From Nocardioides eburneiflavus (lineage in GTDB: Bacteria > Actinomycetota > Actinomycetes > Propionibacteriales > Nocardioidaceae), in the NCBI RefSeq assembly GCF_004785795.1, contig NZ_SRRO01000001.1, forward strand, positions 992,001-1,056,000: a stretch of 64,000 nt of DNA, given 5' to 3'. The notes under the pieces were generated by a model. That model did not search any database. It was not told where the DNA came from and saw only the letters and a list, made by a program, of their open reading frames with translations. Of this stretch, positions 8,003 through 16,427 are shown in pieces; position 1 is the stretch's first letter; each line of letters begins with the position of its first letter. A program made the translations under genes and the position numbers.

Positions 8003-10359
8003 GCCGTGTCCTCCGGGGCGCCTGGAGCCGCCGAGGCGCGCTGACGACCCTGGTCCTGATGACCGTGGTGGTCGTCGGCGGCGCCGTCACCGTCCTCCAG
8101 TTCGCCGGGGCCGCCGGCACGTCGCCGTGGCTCACCGCACCCCTGCTCCTGCTCGGTGCCGTCGCGGTGCCCAGCATCGGTGCTGAGCTCGCGGTCGCCC
8201 GTCGCGAGGAGATCGGCCTGGCCCGGCTGCGCGGCATCCACGGGCTCCGCCTGTGGCGCTTCCTGCTGGTCGAGCCGCTGCTCGCCATCACCCTCGGCGC
8301 CCTGGTCGGACTGGCGGTCGGAGCTGCCGGGACGCTGCTCGCGACGTCCACCTGGCTGGACGGGTCGGCGCCCGCGATCGGCCGACCCGCACTGCTGGCC
8401 GCCGCGGGCATCGCGGGCGCCGGTCTCGTCATCGTCGGGCTCTCGGCAGGGGCCGCGCTGCGCGAGCCGCTGGCGGCCCAGGTGTCGGCCCGTCGCCGCC
8501 CGCGCCGGGCGACGACCCTCGCCGTGTTCCTGAGCGTCCTCGTGCTCGTCGGCGCCGGCGTCGCGGCCTACCGCAGCCGCACGGGCGACGGCGAGCCAGA
8601 CCTCCTCGTGCTCCTCGGCCCGGCCCTGGTCGGCCTGGCGCTCGGGCAGGTCGCGACCTGGGTGGTCCGGATCGCCGCGCGTGGCCTGACTCCGGCCACC
8701 GAGCGACGCGGCCTCGGCGCCTTCCTGGCCGCCCGGCGGCTCGCCCGCGCCGACGACCTCGTCACGCCCATCCGCCTCGTCGTCGCAGCCGCCGTCGTGG
8801 GCTCGCTCGCGCTCAGCGGCGCCGTCGCCGTCAGCGGGTGGACCGCCGAGCAGGCCGCGGTCGAGGTGCCGGGTGCCTGGACGATCGACGCCAGCGAGCT
8901 CGGCGCGATGGGAGCCGTGGACCTGACCGAGCGCGCCGACCCCGAGGGCCGCCACCTCCTCGCGACGGCCATCGTCCGCAACGAGACCCGGCTGCCCGAG
9001 CGCCGGGCGTACGTCGACGCAGCGCGCTGGGACGCCGTCGTCGGCGACTTCTACGACGGGACCCCGGCACGTGCCGCCTCCGACGCGGTCTCCCGCCTCG
9101 ACACGGGGATGGCTCCCGTGCAGGTCACCGGTGAGCGGCTCGACGTGACCATGACCGGCCTCGAGGTCCCCGGGGTGCGCACCTTCCGCGGGCCCGATGG
9201 CCAGGACGTACGGGTCGGGGGCGGGCGCCTGGTGCTGACGCTCAGCTTCGTGAGCGCGGCCAACACCTCCGGCGCGGTGGCGGTGAACCTCGCCGTCCCC
9301 GACGACGGCACTCCCGTCCGCCGGTCGGTCCGCGTGCGAGCCTGCGCGGAGGGCTGTGTCGTCACCGGCCTGACGATCGACCGCGACAGCAACGGGCTCC
9401 TCGACGACAGCGACTTCGTCGTGCTCGTCGAGGAGCTCGCCCTCGGCGACGACGACCTGCTCGCCGAGGCCTGGACGCCCGACCCGTCGTCCGTCGAGTC
9501 GGCGCTCAACAACCGTTTCATCCGCAGCTACGAGCCGCCCGACGTGATCGCGGTCAACCGGGCCGACGGTCTCCAGCTGGCGCTGCTGCCGGGGGTCCCG
9601 CTCGCGCTCGACCTCGACCTCGGCCCCGCCGAGGTGCCCGTGCTCGTGGCGGACGAGGCCGCACCCCAGGCGCTCGACCTGGGCGGCGACGACCGCGTCA
9701 CCGAGGTCCTCGGCGTGGCCCGGTCGATGCCGCTCGTCGGCACCGTCGGGACCCTCGCCGACATCCGTGCGTCCGCGGTCGGCTCCGGCCCCACCGTCCC
9801 GTCAGCCGAGGTCCAGATCGTCGCCGCGCCCGGCACCCCGCAGTCCGTGCTCGACGAGGTCGCTGCGGCCACCAACGCGCAGTGGCGCACGAGGCAGGCC
9901 GTGCGGGAGTCGCTCGGCGAGCGCTTCGGCGGCGCCCAGTTCGTGGCGTACGCCCTGACCGCCCTCGCGTGTGCTCTGGTCGCGCTCCTCGCCCTGGGCG
10001 CCGGCGTGGCGCGGCACCGGCGCGACTACCGCCGCGACGTCGCCTCGCTGCGCGTGCTCGGCATCTCGACCGGCACCGCCCGCCGCGCGGGGCGCGCCGA
10101 GCTGGTGAGCCTGACCGTCCTCGTGCTCGCCGGCGTCGTCGCCGGAGGATGGCTCGCGGTGACGCTGCTGCTCGACGGCCTGCCCCTCCTGACCATCCCC
10201 GTCGCCGGGCTGGCCCTCGACACGGCCCCGCACGCCTGGCCGCTCGCGATCCCCGCGCTGGTCTCGGCCGCCGCCGTCGTGGTCGTCGGCGGGCGGGCCC
10301 GCGCCGTACGCGCCGCCACCACCCGACCCAGCCTGCTGCGCGAGGAGGACGGCGCGTGA
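7999..10359 (+). CDS. FtsX-like ABC transporter permease 1
   Basis: A 786-residue membrane protein with about ten predicted helices. Seven fall in the first 300 residues, for example ALTTLVLMTVVVVGGAVTVL and LLVEPLLAITLGALVGLAVG. A roughly 370-residue extracytoplasmic domain (residues about 310-660) follows, then three C-terminal helices with the FtsX-like pattern ALTALACALVALLALGAGVA. The start is a TTG at 7999 that overlaps the upstream stop as TTGA; there is no closer ATG or GTG in frame. Its end overlaps the next gene as GTGA. Substrate is unknown. Confidence 0.82.
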   Translation: MSRVLRGAWSRRGALTTLVLMTVVVVGGAVTVLQFAGAAGTSPWLTAPLLLLGAVAVPSIGAELAVARREEIGLARLRGIHGLRLWRFLLVEPLLAITLGALVGLAVGAAGTLLATSTWLDGSAPAIGRPALLAAAGIAGAGLVIVGLSAGAALREPLAAQVSARRRPRRATTLAVFLSVLVLVGAGVAAYRSRTGDGEPDLLVLLGPALVGLALGQVATWVVRIAARGLTPATERRGLGAFLAARRLARADDLVTPIRLVVAAAVVGSLALSGAVAVSGWTAEQAAVEVPGAWTIDASELGAMGAVDLTERADPEGRHLLATAIVRNETRLPERRAYVDAARWDAVVGDFYDGTPARAASDAVSRLDTGMAPVQVTGERLDVTMTGLEVPGVRTFRGPDGQDVRVGGGRLVLTLSFVSAANTSGAVAVNLAVPDDGTPVRRSVRVRACAEGCVVTGLTIDRDSNGLLDDSDFVVLVEELALGDDDLLAEAWTPDPSSVESALNNRFIRSYEPPDVIAVNRADGLQLALLPGVPLALDLDLGPAEVPVLVADEAAPQALDLGGDDRVTEVLGVARSMPLVGTVGTLADIRASAVGSGPTVPSAEVQIVAAPGTPQSVLDEVAAATNAQWRTRQAVRESLGERFGGAQFVAYALTALACALVALLALGAGVARHRRDYRRDVASLRVLGISTGTARRAGRAELVSLTVLVLAGVVAGGWLAVTLLLDGLPLLTIPVAGLALDTAPHAWPLAIPALVSAAAVVVVGGRARAVRAATTRPSLLREEDGA

Positions 10360-13300
10360 ACCAGCTGTCCTCGATGCTCGGTGCGATCCTGCGCGGCCTG
10401 CGGGCCCGGGCCCTGCTCAGTGCGGGCTCGGTGCTGCTCACCGCCCTCGCGGTCGCCTCGGCGGTGCTCGGTCCGATCTTCGCGGCCGCGGTCACCAACT
10501 CCTACGTCGTCACCCGGTTGCGGGAGGCGCCGCCCGCGCTGACCGGGCTCAGCCGGGTCTTCGCCCCGGACTCCCCGTCGTCCAGCGCCGACGCGGTCGC
10601 CCAGGCCGTCGCGGGCACCGAGTCGCTCAACGAGGGGCCTTGGGGCGGGACGGCAGCGATCGTGCAGTCCGAGCGGGTCATGGCCCTGCGCGGCTCGGTG
10701 GAGTTCTGGGCGCGCGACGGCGGCTGCGAGGCGCTGGAGGTCACCGGCCGGTGCCCCGAGCGCGACGGAGAGGTGCTGCTGCTCGAGAAGGCCGCCGAGC
10801 AGCAGGGGGCCGAGGTCGGGGAGCAGCTCGAGCTGGTCGGCTTCGAGCCGCCGGCGTTGCAGCAGCTCGGGCTGCCCCGCCCGGGGCTCCGGACGGTCAC
10901 GGTGGTCGGCACGTACGCCACCCCCACGGACGCCACCGACTGGCTGGTCCCGCAGCGGCTGACGTCCACCAACGAGGCGGTCAGCGACAACCCGGGCGGC
11001 GGCTACACGCCGTACTCCCCGGGTCCGGTCATCACGACCCCCGGCACCGTGGAGGCGATGGGCGACTGGACGGTCCGCGTCGACACCTTCCTCGACGTGC
11101 CGGCCGACATCACGCCCGCCGAGCTCTCCGTGGCGGCGCGCTCGGCCGCGACGATCCCCGACGACGAGGCGGTCGAGGTCGAGGGCGGCACGCTGGTCGA
11201 CGACGGCACCAACGACCTCGCCGCCGTCCTCGACGAGGTCCGCACCCAGCAGGACACCGCCCGCAGCTCCATCGCCCCCGCCGTCCTGTCGCTCGTGCTG
11301 GTCGCGCTGGCGCTGCTCATGCGGCTGCTCAACGCCGCCAGCGAGCTGCGGGTGCCGGAGCTCGCCCTCGCGTCCCTGCGCGGGGTCACCTCGCGCCGGC
11401 TGTGGGGGCTCGGGCTCGCCGAGCCGCTCACCATCCTCGTCATCTCCGCCCCCCTCGGCATCGCCCTCGGGCTCGGCAGCGGCCTGCTGCTGGTGCGCTC
11501 CTGGCTGGTCCCCGGACTGCCGCTGCCCGTCGTGGCGACGAGCTGGGTGGCGGCGGCGCTGGTGCTGCTGGCCGCCCTCGCCGTCGCGTGCGTGGCCATC
11601 GGGCTGGTGGTCCGCGAGTCGCTCGCGTCCCAGCTCGCGGGCGTACGTCGGCCCGCCGCGGCACGGCGCTGGTCGGTCATCGCCCAGCTCACGCTCGTGG
11701 CCCTCGCGGCGGCGGTGCTGCTCAGCAAGCTGTCCGGCACCGGCGGCGGTGACCCGGACGCCACCGACCTCCTGCTCCCCGTGCTGCTGGCGGTCGTGGC
11801 CGGCCTCGCCGCGACCAGGACCACCGCGGCGCTCGCCACCTGGTGGACCCGTCGCTCGCGGGGTCGGTCGCTCAGCGGCTTCGTCTCCTCGCGCGCGATC
11901 TCGCGGCGCCAGGAGGGCACCCTGATCATCCTGCCGATCACCGCCGCGATCGCGGTCTCGGTGTTCGGCGCCGGCGTCTACGACTCGGCCGCGGCGTGGC
12001 GCACGAGCGTCGCGGCGACGGTCTCGCCGGCCCACACCACGTGGCACTCCCCGGTGAGCTATGCCGAGACGCTGGAGCTGACCCGACGCGTCGACCCCGA
12101 GGGCGAGTGGGTGATGGCCGCGGGGTCCGTGCTCAACCCGGGTGCGCACTTCTCCGTGGTCGACAGCAGCCGTCTCGCCCGGGTCGCGACGTGGCCGCCG
12201 ACGTGGAGCCCGGGACGCGACGTCGAGCAGGTCGCCGAGGACATCGCCCCGCCGGGCGCGGTGCCCACGTTCTCCGGCAGGCGGATCTCGGTCACCGTCG
12301 ACAGCCGGGTGGAGAGCGACGAGCCGCTCGCCCTCGAGGTCCGGTTCGGCCGCCGCGACGGCATCCCGCTGAAGGTCTACCTCGGCCCCTACGGCACGGG
12401 TGAGTCCACGCGGTCGGCCAAGGTGCCGTGGTGCCGGGACGTCCCGTGCCCGATCGAGGGGATGACTCTCGGCGGCGGCGCGGGCACCAACACCGCGATG
12501 TCCGGCGAGGTCGCGGTGACCGCGGTCCTGGCCGACGGCCGGCCCGTGCCCGGTGTCATCGAGGGAGCGGACTGGGTCGCGACCCCCGACCCCGCCGTAC
12601 GCTCCTCGATCACCGACCTCCGCGAGGTCGACGGCACCCTGGAGATGACGGTCGACACGGGCGACTCGGTCGGCATGGCGCGCCTGACCGCCGGCGGCAT
12701 CGTCGCGCAGCGCCCGGCCCTCGCCGGTCCCAAGGTCCAGGACACGGCCCTCGCCAAGCTCGAGGAGGGGTTCGGCCTCGTCCGGGTCGAACCGCTCGGC
12801 GGCATCGGCGCGGTGGAGGGCATGCCGTTCACCGGCCCGTCCGGCCTGCTGGTCGACTACTCGTCCTTCATCACCGACCGGCCCGTCTACAACAGCAACC
12901 TCGACACCCGCGTGCTCCAGCGCGAGGGGGCCCCGGCCGAGATCACCGACGCCCTCTCCGCGGCCGGGCTCACCGTCGAGACCACGCTCGCCCAGGAGCA
13001 GCGCGTCCTCGACCAGAGCGCGTACGCCCTGGCGCTGCGGCTCTACGCCGTGGTGGCCGCGCTCGTGCTCCTGATGGCCCTCGCGGGACTGTTCGTCAGC
13101 GCCGCCGTGCAGCTGCCCGCCCGTCGTCGCGACGCCGCGGCGCTGCGCGTCGTCGGCGTGCCGCGCTCGTCGGTGATGGGGGCAGTGGTGCGCGAGCTCG
13201 CCGTGGTCCTCGGCGGCGCCGCGATCGCCGGCATCCTGGCCGGCTCGCTGGCGCAGTGGGTCGTGCTGCGCTCGATCACGCTGGGGTACGCCGAGGGGCT

Positions 13301-13454
13301 GGCGACGCCGGCCCTGGTGGCGACCATCTCACCGCTGCGCCTCGTCGTGCTGGCGCTGCTCGCGGCGGCCGTCTTCGGAGCGGTCGCCCTGCTCAGCGCG
13401 TCGATGACCGTACGGGGAGCGCGGGGGGCGACGTTGCGCGAGTCGGCCCGCTGA
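10356..13454 (+). CDS. FtsX-like ABC transporter permease 2
   Basis: A 1032-residue paralogue of the preceding permease, with the same plan. Helices at about 15-40, 310-340, 370-440, 470-520 and 530-560 enclose large exported domains, and a C-terminal FtsX module runs LRLYAVVAALVLLMALAGLFVSAAVQ to LRLVVLALLAAAVFGAVALLSAS. GTG 10356 overlaps the previous stop (GTGA) and is preceded by GAGGAGG. The last gene of the operon, it ends only three bases from the stop of a convergent response-regulator gene with no hairpin between, so transcripts may run into each other. Confidence 0.82.
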   Translation: MNQLSSMLGAILRGLRARALLSAGSVLLTALAVASAVLGPIFAAAVTNSYVVTRLREAPPALTGLSRVFAPDSPSSSADAVAQAVAGTESLNEGPWGGTAAIVQSERVMALRGSVEFWARDGGCEALEVTGRCPERDGEVLLLEKAAEQQGAEVGEQLELVGFEPPALQQLGLPRPGLRTVTVVGTYATPTDATDWLVPQRLTSTNEAVSDNPGGGYTPYSPGPVITTPGTVEAMGDWTVRVDTFLDVPADITPAELSVAARSAATIPDDEAVEVEGGTLVDDGTNDLAAVLDEVRTQQDTARSSIAPAVLSLVLVALALLMRLLNAASELRVPELALASLRGVTSRRLWGLGLAEPLTILVISAPLGIALGLGSGLLLVRSWLVPGLPLPVVATSWVAAALVLLAALAVACVAIGLVVRESLASQLAGVRRPAAARRWSVIAQLTLVALAAAVLLSKLSGTGGGDPDATDLLLPVLLAVVAGLAATRTTAALATWWTRRSRGRSLSGFVSSRAISRRQEGTLIILPITAAIAVSVFGAGVYDSAAAWRTSVAATVSPAHTTWHSPVSYAETLELTRRVDPEGEWVMAAGSVLNPGAHFSVVDSSRLARVATWPPTWSPGRDVEQVAEDIAPPGAVPTFSGRRISVTVDSRVESDEPLALEVRFGRRDGIPLKVYLGPYGTGESTRSAKVPWCRDVPCPIEGMTLGGGAGTNTAMSGEVAVTAVLADGRPVPGVIEGADWVATPDPAVRSSITDLREVDGTLEMTVDTGDSVGMARLTAGGIVAQRPALAGPKVQDTALAKLEEGFGLVRVEPLGGIGAVEGMPFTGPSGLLVDYSSFITDRPVYNSNLDTRVLQREGAPAEITDALSAAGLTVETTLAQEQRVLDQSAYALALRLYAVVAALVLLMALAGLFVSAAVQLPARRRDAAALRVVGVPRSSVMGAVVRELAVVLGGAAIAGILAGSLAQWVVLRSITLGYAEGLATPALVATISPLRLVVLALLAAAVFGAVALLSASMTVRGARGATLRESAR

Positions 13455-13457
13455 CGG

Positions 13458-14216
13458 TCAGGGGCAGCAGGGGTCGAAGCGGAACCCGACGCCGCGGATC
13501 GTCCGGATCCACTCGTTGCTCGCAGCGGCCCTGCGCAGCTTGCGGCGCAGGTTGGCCAGGTGCACGTCGACGACGTGGGTGCTGTCGGGGACGAAGTCGC
13601 TCGCCCACACCGCACGCATCAGGTCCTGGCGCGCGACGACGACCCCCGGGTTGCTGACCAGGTGGGCCAGCAGGTCGAACTCGGTGCGCGTCAGGTCGAT
13701 CTCCTCGCCGCCGACGAGGACCTCGCGAGAGCTGCGGTCGAGGGTGAGGTCGCTGCAGCCCAGTGCTCTCGTCGGACCTGGCGTGGGGTCGGTCCGGGCA
13801 TCGGCGACGGCCGGCTGCTCGACGCCCACGCCCATGACGTCGCTGGTGCGCGGGCGACGGAACAGCGCCGCGACCCGCGCCTGCAGCTCACGCATCGAGA
13901 ACGGCTTGACCAGGTAGTCGTCGGCGCCGACCTCGAGGCCGACGAGTCGGTCGACCTCGTCCGTACGTCCGCTGACGACGATGACGTAGCAGTCGCTCGT
14001 GGTCCGGATCCGGCGGCAGACCTCGACCCCGTCGATGTCGGGCAGCGTGAGGTCGAGCGTCACCAGGTCGGGCTGCACCTCGTGAACGAGGGCCAGCGCC
14101 TCGGCGCCGGTGTGCGCGACGACGACGTCGAACCCCGCCAGGTCGAGGAGCTGGGAGATGGCGTCGCCGACATCGCGGTCGTCCTCGACGACCACGGCTG
14201 TCCGTGCGTTCATCAT
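13458..14216 (-). CDS. OmpR/PhoB-type response regulator (tandem copy A)
   Basis: A 252-residue regulator. Receiver residues are the acidic pair in VVVEDDRDV, the phosphoacceptor Asp in DLVTLDLTLPD, a Ser in VIVVSGR and the Lys in DYLVKPFS. A linker of about 40 residues leads to a winged helix with EEIDLTRTEFDLLAHLVSN and HVVDVHLANLRRKLRR. A short Cys-Cys-Pro end is unusual. It is a close paralogue of the next gene upstream, and no kinase lies beside either. ATG 14216 (or the adjacent ATG 14213) follows GGGGAG. Confidence 0.9.
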   Translation of the reverse strand: MMNARTAVVVEDDRDVGDAISQLLDLAGFDVVVAHTGAEALALVHEVQPDLVTLDLTLPDIDGVEVCRRIRTTSDCYVIVVSGRTDEVDRLVGLEVGADDYLVKPFSMRELQARVAALFRRPRTSDVMGVGVEQPAVADARTDPTPGPTRALGCSDLTLDRSSREVLVGGEEIDLTRTEFDLLAHLVSNPGVVVARQDLMRAVWASDFVPDSTHVVDVHLANLRRKLRRAAASNEWIRTIRGVGFRFDPCCP

Positions 14217-14293
14217 CCGCGTGCTCCCCAGTTGACGCTTCCACTACCCGATGGCGCCAGGTCCAAACCCCGGTCTTTCCAAGCGGGCGCGAG

Positions 14294-14327
14294 CCACCCG
14301 CTGCCGATGCTAGGCGGCAGCGGGTGG
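14294..14327 (-). terminator. hairpin between the tandem response regulators
   Basis: A 12-bp perfect stem (14294-14305 with 14316-14327) and a 10-base loop, about 60 bp beyond the stop of copy B. It suggests the two regulators are separate transcripts. Confidence 0.6.
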
Positions 14328-14389
14328 TTGCGTGGTCGTTCTGGGTGCAGCACCCCCCGACGGAGGCTCGTAGCCCGCTCGTGAGCGGA

Positions 14390-15226
14390 TCAGAAGTCCA
14401 GGCCCCGGGCCCAGTCCTCGGAGTCGATCCGGGCCACGAGGTACGGGCCGCCGCCGGCGCGGCGATCCTGCTGGCCACCGTCCTCGCGGTCCATCCGGTA
14501 GCCGATGCCGCGGATGGTGTGGATCCACGTGGCGTCGGAGTGCCGGCGCAGCTTGCCGCGCAGGTTGGCCACGTGCACGTCCACGAGGTGGTGGTCGTGC
14601 GTCAGCGCGCTGCTCCAGATCGCCATGACCATCTCCTCGCGGGTGCAGACCCGTGAGAGGTGGCTGGCGAGGTACTCCAGGACGTCGTACTCGATGCGCG
14701 TCAGGTCCACGATCGATCCGTCGACCTGCACCTCGCGGCGGGCCGAGTTGATGACCAGCCCGGCGCCCGCGTTGATCGTGGTCGGCTCGTCGGCCGGCTG
14801 CGACGGGCTGGGCACGTGCGGCACGTGGTTGGCCGACGCGTCCTCGGCCGTCGCGCCGGAGCGCGGGCGGCGGAAGAGTGCCGCCACCCGGGCGCGCAGC
14901 TCGCGCGGCGAGAACGGCTTGAGGACGAAGTCGTCCGCCCCGACCTCCAGGCCGATCAGCTTGTCCACCTCGTCGGACCGCGCGGAGACGATCACGATGT
15001 AGCAGTCGCTGGTCTCCCGGATGCGGCGGCACACCTCGATGCCGTCCATGTGCGGCAGCGTCAGGTCGAGCGTCACGAGGTCGGGTGGATCGGCTGCCGC
15101 CACGCCCACCGCTGCCCGTCCGTCGCGCGCCGAGGTGACCCGGAAACCAGCCCCCTCCAGGGTCTCCACCAGCGCGGACGAGATGTCCGGATCGTCCTCG
15201 ACGACCAATGCATGTAGTTCTTGCAC
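14390..15226 (-). CDS. OmpR/PhoB-type response regulator (tandem copy B)
   Basis: A 278-residue paralogue of copy A. The receiver has VVEDDPDI, DLVTLDLTLPH, VIVSARSDEV and DFVLKPFS. A linker rich in Pro and Ala leads to the winged helix SIVDLTRIEYDVLEYLASH and LVDVHVANLRGKLRR. It ends with about 30 extra residues absent from copy A (GGQQDRRAGGGPYLVARIDSEDWARGLDF region). GTG 15226 aligns best with the start of copy A and is preceded by a G-run. ATG 15241 is possible. The cognate kinase, if any, is outside the window. Confidence 0.88.
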   Translation of the reverse strand: MQELHALVVEDDPDISSALVETLEGAGFRVTSARDGRAAVGVAAADPPDLVTLDLTLPHMDGIEVCRRIRETSDCYIVIVSARSDEVDKLIGLEVGADDFVLKPFSPRELRARVAALFRRPRSGATAEDASANHVPHVPSPSQPADEPTTINAGAGLVINSARREVQVDGSIVDLTRIEYDVLEYLASHLSRVCTREEMVMAIWSSALTHDHHLVDVHVANLRGKLRRHSDATWIHTIRGIGYRMDREDGGQQDRRAGGGPYLVARIDSEDWARGLDF

Positions 15227-15294
15227 GTCAAACCCCCACATATGCGAAGGCAAGGGCCCCACGCCCTCGCCGTGGCGCCGCCCGATCGGCGTCG

Positions 15295-15315
15295 GTTGAT
15301 GTTAATCCCATCAAC
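15295..15315. promoter_or_regulatory. interrupted palindrome upstream of response regulator B
   Basis: GTTGATG, seven bases, then CATCAAC: a perfect 7+7 dyad with 14-bp centre spacing inside an A/T-richer patch. On the minus strand TAACAT lies across the centre and could be a -10. This could be an autoregulatory site. Confidence 0.4.
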
Positions 15316-15417
15316 GGTCCAGAGATAGGGAAGTTCGAGCGGACGAACAGGTTGTCTAGACCGGGCGCTTTGACGGAATCTTTTGCTGCGGACGATGCAA
15401 ACTGCGCTTTCCATGGT

Positions 15418-16353
15418 CTATAGCAGGTCGATAGCGCGATTGACCCACACGCTCTCCGTCTGCATCCCCACCCTTTGGTAGAGGCCGAGCGCACCCGTCC
15501 GCGAGTCGGTGCTGAGCTCGGAGGTGGTCGTGCCGTGTGCGCGCGCCTGGGCGAAGGAGTCGACCAGCAGCGCCTGGGCGATCCCGCGGCCGCGCTGGTC
15601 GGCCCGCACGGCGAGCCGGTCGACGTACCCGGTCGCGCCGTTGTCGGAGACCAGGACCAGCGAGACGCCCACGACCTGCCCGGCGCCGTCGACCGCGACG
15701 CGCAGGTTCCACGGCTCGAAGCCCGGCCGGCCGAAGGTCGCCGCGGCGAAGTCCTCGTACGGCTCGCGCTCGCGCACCGACCACTCGAGGAACGCGTCCT
15801 CGAGGACGTCGTGGGCTGCCCTCGCGTCGTCCGGCCCGGCCGTGCGGATGGCGTACCCCTCCGGCAGGTCGCGCTCCGGGATGGTGGCTCCCTCGGGCAG
15901 CCGGAGCACCCAGCTGGTCCAGCGCACCCGGAAGCCGAGCTCCTCCAGCAGCCGGTCGCCGGGCGAGCCCTGCGGGACGGGCATCCCGACCACGCTCGAG
16001 CCCACGCGACGACCGAGGTCCTGGAGCCAGCGGGCCAGCCAGGCGCCGATGCCGCGTCCGCGGTGGCTGGGCAGCACCGACGTGTCCGCGCGGTCGGCCC
16101 CCATCAGCTCGGCGTACGCCACCAGGGTGTCGCCGTCCCAGACGCCGATCGAGCGCGCGCCGAGGTCGTGGCTCGGCTTGGCCCAGTCGCTGACGATGTC
16201 GGCCTCCTCGATGACGACCTCGCCGATGTCCTCGAGCTCCTGCGCGGCCATCAGCCGGTGGACGGCGGTGGCGTCGGTGGTGCGGAGCGGGCGGGTGGTC
16301 AGTCCCGCGGGAAGGCCGGGCGTCTCGGGCATGGGCAGAGTGTGCTGCGTCAC
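15418..16353 (-). CDS. tandem GNAT acetyltransferase
   Basis: A 311-residue protein with two GNAT folds. The first acetyl-CoA loop is VLPSHRGRGIGAWL (about residues 91-104). The second is VRADQRGRGIAQALL (about 247-261), followed by the typical N-x-x-x-x-x-LYxxxGF-like GALGLYQRVGM. The arrangement recalls mycothiol synthase MshD, but the mycothiol-specific context is missing, so the acceptor substrate is unknown. GTG 16353 has only a weak G-rich ribosome site. The gene is divergent from the DEAD-box helicase. Confidence 0.82.
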   Translation of the reverse strand: MTQHTLPMPETPGLPAGLTTRPLRTTDATAVHRLMAAQELEDIGEVVIEEADIVSDWAKPSHDLGARSIGVWDGDTLVAYAELMGADRADTSVLPSHRGRGIGAWLARWLQDLGRRVGSSVVGMPVPQGSPGDRLLEELGFRVRWTSWVLRLPEGATIPERDLPEGYAIRTAGPDDARAAHDVLEDAFLEWSVREREPYEDFAAATFGRPGFEPWNLRVAVDGAGQVVGVSLVLVSDNGATGYVDRLAVRADQRGRGIAQALLVDSFAQARAHGTTTSELSTDSRTGALGLYQRVGMQTESVWVNRAIDLL

Positions 16354-16414
16354 GTGCCCCGCTGTCGCGCGGTTATCCGGCCCTCGAGGAATGTCCTGAT
16401 CCCCCGTGAAGCCC

Positions 16415-16420
16415 TACCGT
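16415..16420 (+). promoter_or_regulatory. -10 element TACCGT, leaderless start of the helicase gene
   Basis: TANNNT hexamer, seven bases, then GTG at 16428. Two other in-frame GTG codons at 16419 and 16422 fall in or next to the hexamer and would not be transcribed. Confidence 0.5.
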
Positions 16421-16427
16421 GGTGAGC

